64,000 bases of DNA, taken from Ariolimax columbianus (taxonomy: Eukaryota > Mollusca > Gastropoda > Stylommatophora > Arionidae). The stretch lies in NCBI GenBank assembly GCA_036924085.1, contig JAVGWX010000014.1, forward strand, positions 34,353,936-34,417,935, in the 5' to 3' direction. Shown piece by piece: positions 34,799 to 46,520 of the stretch. The notes under the pieces are model-generated. The model ran no database searches, had not been told where the DNA came from, and saw nothing but the letters and a program-made list of their open reading frames with translations. Within the stretch, counting starts at the first letter, position 1. Every line of letters begins with the position of its first letter. The position numbers and the translations under genes are program-made.

Positions 34799-35872
34799 AT
34801 GCCCGGCACCACCATGATGAATAATGCACTGCCCACTGTCAATCAAGCGCCGTACCAGGGAGTCTACTACCAGGTACCGCCTGTATGGTATGCTCAGACC
34901 AGGCCTAACATTCCAATGAGACCTCGACTCTCCTCTGATGACGTGTTTGTCCCCGAAGGAACGTTTATGTATGGCCTTCCAGCATACAACTACCAGATAG
35001 CCTCACCTAAAGCCCAGCCTAGTGGTCCGAAAAACGGCCCTTTATCTCTGCCACTTAAAGAAGTACCGTACCAAGGTGTCTGTCGCTCAAAGGAACCCAG
35101 ATTGAATTATCAGCCGGTGAACAGTTCTCTTTCTCCAGATTCTTATAAAGATAAAAGTGAGTACAGCTCATCTTTGGACTCTTCCACAAATTTTAGGAAA
35201 ATCGATAACGTTCTAGATAGTTTGTCCGTGTCCAGCCATTCCAACGCGTCATCAAACAACTCTAACAAGCACGACGATTCTATCACCCACCCACTTCTCC
35301 CCACCTCCCTATGTATTGCTCTGAACGACGACCCACCAGAACCTGCATCAGTGGATACACCCTTGAAGACGTCCAGTCCCATCCGTAGAAAGAGTGGCGG
35401 TGATCCGCCCCTGATTGATGTTACGAACTTCCGGAAGCGTCGAGGTCGTTATATTACGAGCTCGAGCTCCGAGAAATGCCCGAGATTCAGCGAGAATGGC
35501 GTATGTGACGATCTTGATCAATGCGACAGGATTATTATTCGATCCAGAGAACAAAACGCCGCAGAAGATGCTGCCAAAAAAAGGGAAGAGTTCCTTCTCA
35601 TTCTAGAAGCGGAGCGTCAACGGCAGAAGAAACTTGTTCTCCGGAAACATGCCCCCAAAATGAGCTGCAAGTTCTGTAGAAACAACGGTGAGAGCTCAGA
35701 GGTGTATACAAAGCATAAACTACAACACAGCGAGAAAACCGTGTGTCCCCTTCTAAGACATTACATCTGCCGCCTATGTAACAGCACTGGAGACTTCGCC
35801 CATACAATCCGCCACTGCCCGTTCAATGACAGAAAAGACAAGATTGCATGGAAAGCCACCTTCCTGGTATGA
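34799..35872 (+). CDS. nanos: Nanos-like RNA-binding translational repressor
   Basis: The 357-residue frame ends in a Nanos-type zinc-finger domain. Cys/His ligands seen are C290, C293, H306, C316 (first finger) and C324, C327, H335, C340 (second finger), followed by the family hallmark HTIRHCP. Nanos proteins bind RNA with Pumilio and recruit CCR4-NOT deadenylase to silence mRNAs in germ cells and the posterior embryo. The region before the fingers is low-complexity (Ser/Pro/Tyr-rich), with a charged, possibly helical stretch at about 248-288. The first finger has nine residues between H306 and C316, where ten is usual. The ATG at 34,799 may not be the true start: the frame stays open upstream (V-Y-Y-G-A before Met) to an acceptor-like cacag ending at 34,783, so an upstream coding exon is likely. 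An overlapping ATG at 34,791 opens only a very short frame. TGA is at 35,870. A possible AATAAA lies at 36,208. Family call is firm; exact start is not. Confidence 0.9.
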   Translation: MPGTTMMNNALPTVNQAPYQGVYYQVPPVWYAQTRPNIPMRPRLSSDDVFVPEGTFMYGLPAYNYQIASPKAQPSGPKNGPLSLPLKEVPYQGVCRSKEPRLNYQPVNSSLSPDSYKDKSEYSSSLDSSTNFRKIDNVLDSLSVSSHSNASSNNSNKHDDSITHPLLPTSLCIALNDDPPEPASVDTPLKTSSPIRRKSGGDPPLIDVTNFRKRRGRYITSSSSEKCPRFSENGVCDDLDQCDRIIIRSREQNAAEDAAKKREEFLLILEAERQRQKKLVLRKHAPKMSCKFCRNNGESSEVYTKHKLQHSEKTVCPLLRHYICRLCNSTGDFAHTIRHCPFNDRKDKIAWKATFLV

Positions 35873-36207
35873 ACCGGTGGCTTACTCCGTGTTGTATACT
35901 GTTCATTGCAATTTTCTATTTTAGGAAATTTCTATTTTTATATTATCAGTTTAAATTTTCATATGTTTTCGAAATTATACTGTTCACGACATTATGAAAT
36001 GTATGCCCTTTATTCGAAATCTATTTTTGTTTGCGATTACATTTCCACCATTCATCATTGTACTGAAATCCTGGTACTCGATCTGGAAGATCGGTGGATG
36101 ATGCTAGGTAGCCCAAAACTAGGTAGTCAAAGGCTAACCGTTTGTTATACACATGCATTTCCCACTAGGCATGGATCGGAGAGTTTGTCTGAGTCACCAG
36201 TAGATCC

Positions 36208-36213
36208 AATAAA
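36208..36213 (+). promoter_or_regulatory. Candidate nanos polyadenylation signal
   Basis: A canonical AATAAA hexamer lies 335 bases after the nanos stop codon, giving a plausible 3'UTR of about 350 bases. No other AATAAA is obvious between the stop and the minisatellite that begins near 36,320. Inferred from position only. Confidence 0.4.
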
Positions 36214-36319
36214 GTATCCACTGACCACCCAACTGTGTGAAGCTAAGAACTTCAGGAATTGAAACTGTTTCGTTGACGGTTCACTGTCGTCTGCTTTTTA
36301 TTCAGTGTCGTCTGCTGTG

Positions 36320-36830
36320 CGTTCACTGCTTTAACGGCTTGCATTCATCTGCTGTGGATTCACCAAGTTAACGGCTTCCTGTCGTCTGCTGTGGATTCAC
36401 CAAGTTAACGGCTCCACGTCTGCTGTGGATTCACCAAGTTAACGGCTCAACGTCTGCTGTGGATTCACTGAGTTACCGGCTCCATGTCTGCAGTGGATTC
36501 ACCGAGTTACCGGCTCCATGTCTGCAGTGGATTCACCAAGTTACCGGCTCCCTGTCTGCAGTGGATTCACCAAGTTACCGGCTCCCTGTCTGCAGTGGAT
36601 TCACCAAGTTACTGGCTCCACGTCTGCTGTGGATTCACCGAGTTACCGGCTCCATGTCTGCAGTGGATTCACCAAGTTACCGGCTCCATGTCTGCAGTGG
36701 ATTCACCAAGTTACCGGCTCCATGTCTGCAGTGGATTCACCAAGTTACCGGCTCCATGTCTGCAGTGGATTCACCAAGTTACTGGCTCCATGTCTGCTGT
36801 GGATTCACCGAGTTAACGGCTCCATGTCGT
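36320..36830 (+). repeat. 34-bp minisatellite downstream of nanos
   Basis: About 15 units of tctgcagtggattcaccaag and ttaccggctccatg. Degenerate copies continue to about 36,990. Begins about 100 bases after the candidate nanos polyA signal. Confidence 0.9.
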
Positions 36831-37439
36831 CTGCTGTGGTATCACTATCTGCTTTGGATTCACTGTCAGTTGGCGGTTTGTCGTCTGCTATGGATTCAGT
36901 TAACGCCTCCCTGTCGTCTGCAATGAATTCACTGTCAACGGCTCCCTGTCGCCTGCTATGGAATTACTATCTGCTTTTGATTGTCAGCTGACGGTTGGTC
37001 TGTTTTTGATCCATGGTCAATTCGTAAATGGCACGATTATCAAGTTCGCGGGAGATTCTTCAATGTTATCACTCAAATACGTCTTGTCCAACCACAGAAA
37101 CAAAAGATTATGTTATATCAGTGTATATTAGCCAGCAAAGAACACGTGCAGTGTAATCATTTATAATGCAGGTGGGCTGGTCCTTAACCAAGGTGCTGGG
37201 TGTGTAACAATTGTGTGTTAACGTCAGATGATTTTAATGTCATAGAGTATGTTGCATGCAGTTCTTATGAGTTCATACGCAATGTTGATTTTTCCAAAGC
37301 CAAATTAGACAAGGGAGACAAGACTGGTTGGGACAGGGTTACAAGACCAGACAATTGGGAGAAAAGGGAGCTAACAATGAAATTGAGATTCAAAATATGA
37401 TCGTTTCACAAATGTTATGAAAGTGCATAAAGAGGTAGC

Positions 37440-37800
37440 AGGCGTGTGTGTATGTGTGCGTGCGTGTGCGTGTGTATGTGCGTGCGTGTGCATGCGTGTG
37501 TGCGCGTGCGTGTGTGTGCGTGTGTGTGTGTGTGTGTTTGTGCGTGTGTGTGTGTTTGTGCGTGTGTGTGTGTGTTTGTGCGTGTGTGTGTGTGTTTGTG
37601 CGTGTGTGTGTGTGTTTGTGCGTGTGTGTGTGTTTGTGCGTGTGTGTGTGTTTGTGTGTGCGTGCGTGTGTGTGTGTATGCGTGCGTGTGTATGCGTGTG
37701 TGTGTATGCGTGCGTGTGTATGCGTGCGTGTGTATGCGTGCGTGTGTATGCGTGCGTGTGTGTGCGTGTGTGTGTGTGTGTGTGTGCGTGCGAGTGTGTG
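37440..37800 (+). repeat. GT/GC-rich microsatellite
   Basis: About 360 bases of alternating purine-pyrimidine (gtgtgtgcgtgcgtgtgtat and similar). Such sequence can adopt Z-DNA. All frames over it are repeat-derived. Confidence 0.92.
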
Positions 37801-38275
37801 CGGGAGAGAGAGAGAGAGAGAAAGAGAATTCAAGCAGTCCCTAGGTTCGGTTCACACAATGGCTAACTTGAATTACTTTCTGCGAGTGAATGGGTGAGTA
37901 AGTTAGTCTGAGTGAAGAGTGTGTGAGTGATTGTTAGTGAGCATGAATAGGATCACGCATTCACAAACCCACATTCACACACACCATTCACACACATATT
38001 TATACACACACACCGCGAGAGAGAGGGAGAGAGAGAGAGAGAGAGAGAAAATTCAAGCAGTCCCTTGGTTCGGTTCACACAATAGCTAACTTGAATTACT
38101 TTCTGTGAGTGAGTTAGTCTGCGTGAAGAGTGAATAAGCATGAGTGATTGATTATGAACGGGAATCAAACCACACACACACATTCACAGAAGAGCGTAGG
38201 AGAGTTTTCAGGCAATCCCTAGATTCGGTTCATCTATGACTAACTTGAATTACTTTCTTAGTGCGAGAGGTATGT
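37800..38275 (+). repeat. ~90-bp block repeated three times at ~200-bp spacing
   Basis: gttcggttcacacaat.gct followed by aacttgaattactttctg occurs near 37,850, 38,070 and 38,225, the first two preceded by (GA)n runs. Confidence 0.75.
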
Positions 38276-38454
38276 GAGTGAGTAGGCAACGTGAGGGTGT
38301 GTGCAATGCGTGTGTAATGTGTGAGAGGTGATGAGTGTGTAGTGACGAGTGTAGTGACGTGTGTAGTGACGTGTGTGGGTGATGTGTGACGTACCATGTG
38401 AGACGTGAAATTCACAAATGGTCAAATGAAAGGTTGTTGCGGTTTCAGAGCTGA

Positions 38455-38560
38455 CCTTGACAAGACATGATACACTGACAAGACATGATACACTGACAAG
38501 ACATGGTAAACTGACAAGACATGATACACTGACAAGACATGGTAAACTGACAAGGCATGA
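38455..38560 (+). repeat. 18-bp minisatellite
   Basis: About six units of tgacaagacatgatacac. Confidence 0.85.
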
Positions 38561-38764
38561 CAAGACAATAGATCAACAGACAACCATAACAAGGACTGAC
38601 AAAAAGTGACATAAGAAAACTCCCAAAACTTGACAGAAATAAGAAAAAGAAACTTGACATATCTTGAGAGATATCTTTATACTGGTTTAGAAGACTCAAC
38701 AAAGTATGTATATAACCAGTATTTTGGAGAGTGGTTAACTGATATACGAGTCCATCTTAATAGA

Positions 38765-38935
38765 CACACTAGAGCAAAGTAGACCTGCAGCCTGTTAGGC
38801 GCAATCTATGCTGCTCTTAACAGACCGCCTAACCATAGCTAGTGTTATGCCATGTCACACAGTCGCCCCTTACGACATGCTCTCTGTGGGGCAGTGGTGC
38901 TATTCTTGTCCTTGTCATACACAAAGAGCCCGGCA
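38765..38935 (+). repeat. Dispersed repeat D (three copies in window)
   Basis: agcaaagtagacctgcagcc, gcgcaatctatgctgc, cctaaccata and ctctctgtgg.gcag recur at 59,365-59,485 (same orientation) and, inverted and shorter, at 40,320-40,440. Non-coding, probably a SINE or MITE; ends are not resolved. Confidence 0.5.
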
Positions 38936-39499
38936 GACCTCGGGTAACGCGACATTACAGACTGCCAGGAAGCAAGACAAAACTGTTAATAAATGTATGT
39001 CCATCTTATGCAAATGTTGATCCCCTGGTTGTTGCATTTATATCACTAACACATTACATCATTAACTAAACCCTTGTTTTAGGTACAGGTGGCCGAGCAG
39101 TTAATATACTGTTGCATTAGCAACACCCCAGTGAAAACCTAGAATATTTTGTGTATCGGAGATGAAAAAATGCCTGCACACTGCACAACTAAAGAAAAGC
39201 ACTTTTTACTCCCCAGTCTTGAGAAACACTTTTTATTCCCCAGTCCTGCAAATCCTCACGACGTAACATCGACTAATGACAATGTATTTCATCAAACCTC
39301 ATAGTTAACTGCTCAATGTTAAGAGTTGTGATAGATGTACTTTTTTAAAGTTTTTAATCAAGATCCACGTACTGAATTTTAATCCAAAAATATTTATTGA
39401 TGAATCTATTTATAATTAATGTGCGTATAATCATTTTACAATTGACATCAATTTGGAGTTGGAGAAATGATAGCGATATTTATTCATGCCAAAAGCACC

Positions 39500-40115
39500 A
39501 TCGTGTTTGCAGTGCCTCATGTTTGATGTACCATTCTGTTTTCAGTGCTTCATGTTTGAAGTACCAGCCTGTTTGTAGTGCTTCATGTTTGAAGTACCAG
39601 CCTGTTTGAAGTACCAGCCTGTTTGCAGTGCTTCATGTTTGAAGTACCAGCCTGTTTGCAGTGCTTCATGTTTGAAGTACCAGCCTGTTTGCAGTGCTTC
39701 ATGTTTGAAGCGCCAGCCTGTTTGTAGTACCTCATGTTTGAAGCACCAGCCTGTTTGTAGTACCTCATGTTTAAAGCGCCAGCCTGTTTGTAGTACATCA
39801 TGTTTGAAGCACCAGCCTGTTTGTAGTACCTCATGTTTGAAGCGCTAGCCTGTTTGTAGTACCTCATGTTTGAAGCGCCAGCCTGTTTGTAGTACCTCAT
39901 GTTTGAAGCGCCAGCCTGTTTGTAGTGCCTCATGTTTGAAGCACTAGCCTGTTTGTAGTGCCTCATGTTTGAAGCGCCAGCCTGTTTGTAGTACCTCATG
40001 TTTGAAGCGCCAGCCTGTTTGTAGTGCCTCGTGTTTGAAGCACCAGCGTGTTTGTAGTGCCTCATGTTTGAAACGCCAGCCTGTTTGTAGTGCCTCATGT
40101 TTGAAACGGCAGCTT
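39500..40115 (+). repeat. 33-bp minisatellite
   Basis: About 18 units of tgcctcatgtttgaagcgcc and agcctgtttgtag. Variants cluster (gtacc early, gcgcc late). Frames on both strands are repeat-derived. Confidence 0.9.
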
Positions 40116-40719
40116 GATTGTGATGTACGATTAATTTATTGTACGTTATGCACAGTAATATACATTATTATGGTCGAACTATGTTTTTATATGAGAAACA
40201 TAAATGAATATAAACACAATTTTGTTTGCTTGTTGTTTGTTCGTTCACCTAGTTAATGTTCTTTAAGTAAAGGTTAATACTATTCTTTAACTAAAGAATA
40301 GCACTCCTGCCTCACAAAGAGCATGACGTAAGAGGCCACTAACTGTGGGACATGGCATAACACCGGTCATGGTTAGATAAATTTTTTTAGAGCAGCATAG
40401 GTGGCGCGTAAAAGGCTGCGGGTATACTTTGCTCTAGTGTTTTAATCTATTAAGTTAGATTCGCACATCGGTTAACCACCTAACGCAGCGGAGTATTAAG
40501 CTGCTCAAGCCTAGCCCGCTAAGCAGGAAACGCTTCTCCCGGCTATTTCCAGCTCATACCAGGGCTGGGACCTGCACAGGGGGATCTGCCCCTGTAGAGG
40601 TACAGGTCGACTAAGGACAAGGAGGTACAGGCAGCAATGTTCTTAAGCTAGGAATGCACCAGGTGAGCTCTTATTGCACTGGGCACATTACGGAAAGCAC
40701 AAATTAAAACTAGCAACAA

Positions 40720-41235
40720 ATTAACAATGGTCAACTCCAACATTAGGGTCAACTCCAACATTAGGGTCAACTCCAACATTGGGGCTCAACTCCAACATTG
40801 GGGCTCAACTCCAACATTGGGGCTCAACTCCAACATTGGGGCTCAACTCCAACATTGGGGCTCAACCCTCAACATTGGGGCTCAACCCTCAACATTGGGA
40901 GGGCTCAACCCTCAACATTGGGGTCAACTCCAACATTGGGGCTCAACTCCAACATTGGGGCTCAACTCCAACATTGGGGCTCAACTCCAACATTGGGGCT
41001 CAACTCCAACATTGGGGCTCAACCCCCAACATTGGGGCTCAATTCCCAACATTGGGGCTCAACCCCCAACATTGGGGCTCAACCCCCAACATTGGGGCTC
41101 AACCCCCAACATTGGGGCTCAACTCCAACATTGGGGCTCAACTCCAACATTGGGGCTCAACTCCAACATTGGGGCTCAACTCCAACATTGGGGCTCAACC
41201 CCCAACATTGGGGCTCAACCCCCAACATTGGGACC
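40720..41235 (+). repeat. 19/20-bp minisatellite
   Basis: About 26 units of aacattggggctcaactcc, with a block of 20-bp ...aaccccc units in the middle and again at the end. Confidence 0.92.
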
Positions 41236-41764
41236 CGTTCTAATGGCTCGGAAACATAAGAGACTAGCAAAGCAAGACGTAAGCAGAACTGGCTCAGATG
41301 CCTCATGATTGAAGAGTTGGCGAGTATTTGTTGGGGACCTATGCTCCGCAGGGAGTGGTCATGTTTTTGATTGATTGATGGCTTTCCGTGGTATTGTTGC
41401 TCGAACCTACTCGTGCTGAGATAACTTTTGATGATCCTTCTTTGAAAGCGGTTTCACAGTGGCTCTCCTTACATCCTCAGACATTAAGGTGGGGTAGGGG
41501 TTCCTCCTGGCTGTAGTGGAATGCAAGGCTTTATGGTAAGCTCACCACTGTTGGGATCAGTGTCAATGTCAACAATGATGGCCATTCTGCTCTGACAGTG
41601 TTTCGGTGAATATTAGGTTCAGATGTAAAATCTTGATTAGTGAGATTCACCACTGCCTCCCCTTTCCCATATCCAACTTTATCCTTCATTATCCGTACTT
41701 AATGTCCCTCATATCTTGACATAATGTCCCCATATCCATATATGCCTCTATTATCTATATATGA

Positions 41765-42845
41765 TATTGGCTGTATCCATTTTGGTCCCAGTGATCAGGG
41801 AGAGCAAAGAAAGAGTGTTTTAGGCTGTATCCATTTTGGTCCTAGTCACCAGGGAGAGCAAAGAACGAAGAATATGTTATATGGTGTATCCATTTTGGTC
41901 CCAATGATCAGGGAGAGCAAGGAAAGAATAGTCTGTTATAGGCTATATCAATTTTTGACCCAGTTACCAGGGATGGCTAAGAAGGAAGAGTCTGATATAG
42001 GCTATAGGCTATACTTATTTTGGACCCAGTAACCAGGGATGGCTAAGAAGGAAGAGTCTGTCATAGGCTATATCTATTTTGGGACTAGTGAGCACGGAAA
42101 GAAGACTGTTATAGGCTGTATCTATTTTGGACCCAGTGAGCAAGGAATGAAGACTGTTATAGGCTGTATCTATTTTGGACCCAGTGACCAGTGAGCAAGG
42201 AAAGAAGACTGTTATAGGCTGTATCTATTTTGGACCCAGTGAGCAAGGAAAGAAGACTGTTATAGGCTGTATCTATTTTGGACCCAGTGAGCAAGGAAAG
42301 AAGACTGTTATAGGCTGTATCTATTTTGGACCCAGTGAGCAAGGAAAGAAGACTGTTATAGGCTGTATCTATTTTGGACCCAGTGAGCAAGGAAAGAAGA
42401 CTGTTATAGGCTGTATCTATTTTGGACCCAGTGACCAGTGAGCAAGGAAAGAAGACTGTTATAGGCTGTATCTATTTTGGACCCAGTGAGCAAGGAAAGA
42501 AGACTGTTATAGGCTGTATCTATTTTGGACCCAGTGACCAGTGAGCAAGGAAAGAAGACTGTTATAGGCTGTATCTATTTTGGAACCAGTGAGCAAGGAA
42601 AGAAGACTGTTATAGGCTGTATCTATTTTGGACCCAGTGACCAGTGAGCAAGGAAAGAAGACTGTTATAGGCTGTATCTATTTTGGACCCAGTGACCAGT
42701 GAGCAAGGAAAGAAGACTGTTATAGGCTGTATCTATTTTGGACCCAGTGACCAGTGAGCAAGGAAAGAAGACTGTTATAGGCTGTATCTATTTTGGACCC
42801 AGTGACCAGTGAGCAAGGAAAGAAGACTGTTATAGGCTGTATCTA
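41765..42845 (+). repeat. 48/56-bp minisatellite
   Basis: About 21 units of ggctgtatctattttggacc, cagtgagcaaggaaagaaga and ctgttata. Some units have an extra cagtgacc, giving 56 bases. The left end (41,765-42,060) is much more diverged than the right. Confidence 0.92.
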
Positions 42846-43079
42846 TTTAGGGTCCGCGACCTAGGATTAGAATAAACTGAGCCAGTAGGCCACGTTGTGG
42901 TTACCGATACCAGAATAGTGTAGCATTGTGGGGTAACAGGTGCGAGAGGTAGATAGGACTGGTACATTATATAAATAATTCCCCACTTATCCAAATGTGA
43001 AAATCTCCTTATCCACATAAAATGTCCCCGTATTTATACATATATATACATATATTCTGTATACACATATAATCTCTCC

Positions 43080-43430
43080 CTTATCCACACCTAATGTCGC
43101 ATCTTTATCCACATCTCACGCTATTCTATTCACATATAATGATCCCCTCATCCACCTAATCCAAATATAATGTCCACCTTATCCACATCTAACGCCCTCC
43201 TATCCACATATAATGTCCACCTTATCCACATCTAACGCCCTCCTATCCACATATAATGTCCACCTTACCCACATCTAACGCCCTCCTATCCACATATAAT
43301 GTCAACCTTACCCACATCTCACGCCCTCCTATCCACATATAATGTCCCACTTATCCACATATAATGATTCCCTTATCCAAATATAATGACCCCCTTATCC
43401 ATATAAATATTTTACTCTGCATTCATCCCT
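43080..43430 (+). repeat. ~43-bp minisatellite
   Basis: Units of tccacatataatgtccacct and tatccacatctaacgccctc, decaying at both ends; related degenerate sequence extends from about 41,660. Confidence 0.8.
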
Positions 43431-43613
43431 AATGTCCCCGCTGTTGGTGGACTTTCGAATCCATCATGCCAGCTCTTTGATTGACATGAACTGGACAGGA
43501 CCAGGAAAGAAGATCCGTAAGCAGCAAACATTAAAAAGCAGCCACATCATGAACAGAAAGAGAAAGTGTTTTACAATTTTTTTAATTGATTAAAAGCAAT
43601 GGCAGAACAGTTA

Positions 43614-43760
43614 CAGAAACTGTCGTCGAGGATGAAGTGTTGATGTTTTAATGGGTGAGGTGTGTCAAGTGAAGGTTGGCAGCGTTACCCAACACATCTC
43701 ACCATTCCTTTTGTACGTCATGTGCCAGTTTAAAGCTAGATCCACTAGACCGTGAACCAA
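43614..43760 (+). repeat. Dispersed repeat C copy
   Basis: Contains actgtcgtcgaggatgaagtg, ccattccttttgtacgtcat and ccagtttaaagctagatcc. A reverse-orientation partial copy follows at about 43,800-43,935. Confidence 0.45.
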
Positions 43761-44159
43761 TAGCAGAACTTGCTTGTCTGTGAGAGACTGATTTTGCTCT
43801 GATATCGCGACACACCCAAGTCTACCAAGCTGTAAATTGACACCTGACGTGAAGGCAAGATGAACTGGTCAGCACAGATCACAAAAAGCTGAGATCTAAG
43901 AAACCACTTCATCCCCGAGGGCATTTTCTGCATGAAGGACTACCTTCACCTTTATTATTTGTACAAACACATACAATTTCATATACATGTTAAATCCGAA
44001 TACAGATTTGATGCCCGCAACTGGTTTCAAGTGCCTGCATGAGGGGGATAGTGTGAGAGCGGGTGGGACTTAGGTCGCGGTAGGATATGGCTTCCAAATG
44101 TGCATCCAAGGCAAGGGGGCGTGATGGCCTATACATGTTGTACGGGATGTCATGATACT

Positions 44160-45693
44160 GGGAATGGTGAAAGTAGTTGTAATAGTAGTAGTTGTGGTGG
44201 TAGTAGTAGTAGCTGTAACAGTAGTTGCAGCAGTAGTGGTAGTAGTAGTAGTAGTAGTAATAGTAGTTACAACACAGCATTAGTCGTGGTGGTAGCAGTA
44301 GTTGCAGCAGTACTGGTTTGTAGTAGTAGTAGTGGTACAGCAGCAGTAGTAGTAGTAGTAGTAGTAGTTGCAGTGGTAGTAGAAGTAGTAGTAGTAGTAT
44401 AATAGTAGTAGTAGTTGCAGCGGTAGTAGAAGTAGTAGTTGTGGTAGTACAGCAGTAGTAGTAGTTGCAGCAGTAGTAGTAGTAGTTGCAGCAGTAGTAG
44501 TAGTAGTTGTTGCAGCAGCAGTAGTAGTAGTAGTAGTTGCAGTAGTAGTAGTAGTAGTTGCAGCAGTAGTAGTAGTAGTTGTTGCAGCAGTAGTAGTAGT
44601 AGTTGCAGCAGTAGTAGTAGTAGTTGCAGCAGTAGTAGTAGTTGTTGCAGCAGTAGTAGTAGTAGCAGTTGCAGCAGTAGTAGTAGTAGTAGTTGTTGCA
44701 GCAGTAGTAGTAGTAGTTGTTGCAGCAGCAGTAGTAGTAGTTGTTGCAGCAGCAGTAGTAGTAGTTGTTGCAGCAGTAGTAGTAGTTGCAGCAGTAGTAG
44801 TAGTAGTTGTTGCAGAAGTAGTAGTAGTAGTTGTTGCAGCAGTAGTAGTAGTTGTTGCAGCAGCAGTAGTAGTAGTAGTTGTTGCAGCAGTAGTAGTAGT
44901 AGTTGCAGCAGTTGTTGCAGCAGTAGTAGTTGTTGCAGCAGTAGTAGTAGTACATCAGTAGTAGTAGTTGCAGCAGTAGTAGTAGTACAGCAGCAGTAGT
45001 AGTATAGAAGTAGTAGAAGTAATAGTAGTATAGCAGCAGTAGTAGTAGTAGTTGTTGCAGCAGTAGTAGTAGTAGTTGCAGCAGTAGTAGTAGTAGTTGC
45101 AGCAGTAGTAGTAGTAGTTGTTGCAGCAGCAGTAGTAGTAGTAGTAGTTGCAGTAGTAGTAGTAGTAGTTGCAGCAGTAGTAGTAGTAGTAGTTGCAGCA
45201 GTAGTAGTAGTAGTTGTTGCAGCAGTAGTAGTAGTAGTTGCAGCAGTAGTAGTAGTAGTTGCAGCAGTAGTAGTAGTTGTTGCAGCAGTAGTAGTAGTAG
45301 CAGTTGCAGCAGTAGTAGTAGTAGTAGTTGTTGCAGCAGTAGTAGTAGTAGTTGTTGCAGCAGCAGTAGTAGTAGTTGTTGCAGCAGCAGTAGTAGTAGT
45401 TGTTGCAGCAGTAGTAGTAGTTGCAGCAGTAGTAGTAGTAGTTGTTGCAGAAGTAGTAGTAGTAGTTGTTGCAGCAGTAGTAGTAGTTGTTGCAGCAGCA
45501 GTAGTAGTAGTAGTTGTTGCAGCAGTAGTAGTAGTAGTTGCAGCAGTTGTTGCAGCAGTAGTAGTTGTTGCAGCAGTAGTAGTAGTACATCAGTAGTAGT
45601 AGTATAGAAGTAGTAGAAGTAATAGTAGTATAGCAGCAGCAGCAGTAGTAGTAGCAGTAGCAGTAGCAGTAGCAGTAGAAGTAATAGTAGTAT

Positions 45694-45729
<36 letters not shown>

Positions 45730-46366
45730 TGTAGCTGTAGCTGTAGCTGTAGCTGTAGTTGTAGTTGTAGTTGTAGTTGTAGTTGTAGTTGCAGCAGTAG
45801 TAGTTGCAGTAGTAGTAGTTGCAGTAGTAAAAGTTGTAAGTTGTACAGCAGTAGTGGTGGTAATAGTAGTAGTACAGCAGTAATTTGTAGTAGTGGTAGT
45901 AGAAACTGCAGCAGTTGTAGTTGTAGTATTAGTAATATTAGTAGTAGTCCAAGTAATAAAAGTAGTGGTGGTAATAGTAGTTGCAGCAGGAGTAGTATTA
46001 GTAGTAGAAGTACCAGGACAGTAGTTGTAATAGTATTAGCTATAGTATTAGTAATAATAGTAGTGCAATAGTGGTGGTATTAGAAATTGCAGCAGTAGTA
46101 GTAGCAGTAGTGAAAATAGTTGCGGTAGCAGTATTAGTAGTCTTGGTAGTAGTGGTAGCAGCAGTAGTAGTAGTCGTGGTATCAGTCGTGGTAGTAGCAG
46201 TATCCTTTGGTAGTAGTAGGAACAGTGGCAGTGGTAAGGATAATAGTTGCAGCTATAGCATCAGTAGTAGTATTAGTAGTCTTGGTAGTAGTAATTGCAG
46301 TAGCAGTAGTAGTCTTCGTAGTAGTAGTATTAGTAGTCTTGCTAGTGGTAGTAGCAATAGCAGTAA

Positions 46367-46413
<47 letters not shown>

Positions 46414-46420
46414 ACAGCAC
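44160..46420 (+). repeat. AGT/GCA triplet repeat tract with a ~635-bp tandem duplication
   Basis: 2.2 kb of gtagtagtagttgcagcag variants. The interval ending at 44,955 and that ending at 45,590 share the same irregular order of units over about 500 bases, so a ~635-bp segment was duplicated in tandem. Frames such as poly-Tyr/Cys/Asn on the - strand are repeat-derived. Directly downstream of the SLC10 stop. Confidence 0.92.
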
Positions 46421-46520
46421 ATGCGCTGGTTACAGCATTAGTACGTAGTTGTAGGGGAAGCAGTGAATATAATTAAATGAAAGCTGGCCAGGTACTGATG
46501 AAGGCGCGTCTAATATCTCT

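Noticed and set aside
37417..37897. Cys/Val-rich frames of ~150 residues
   Set aside because: GT/GC microsatellite open in all three frames.
44000..45590. Tyr/Cys/Asn-rich - strand frames
   Set aside because: Translation of an AGT/GCA microsatellite.
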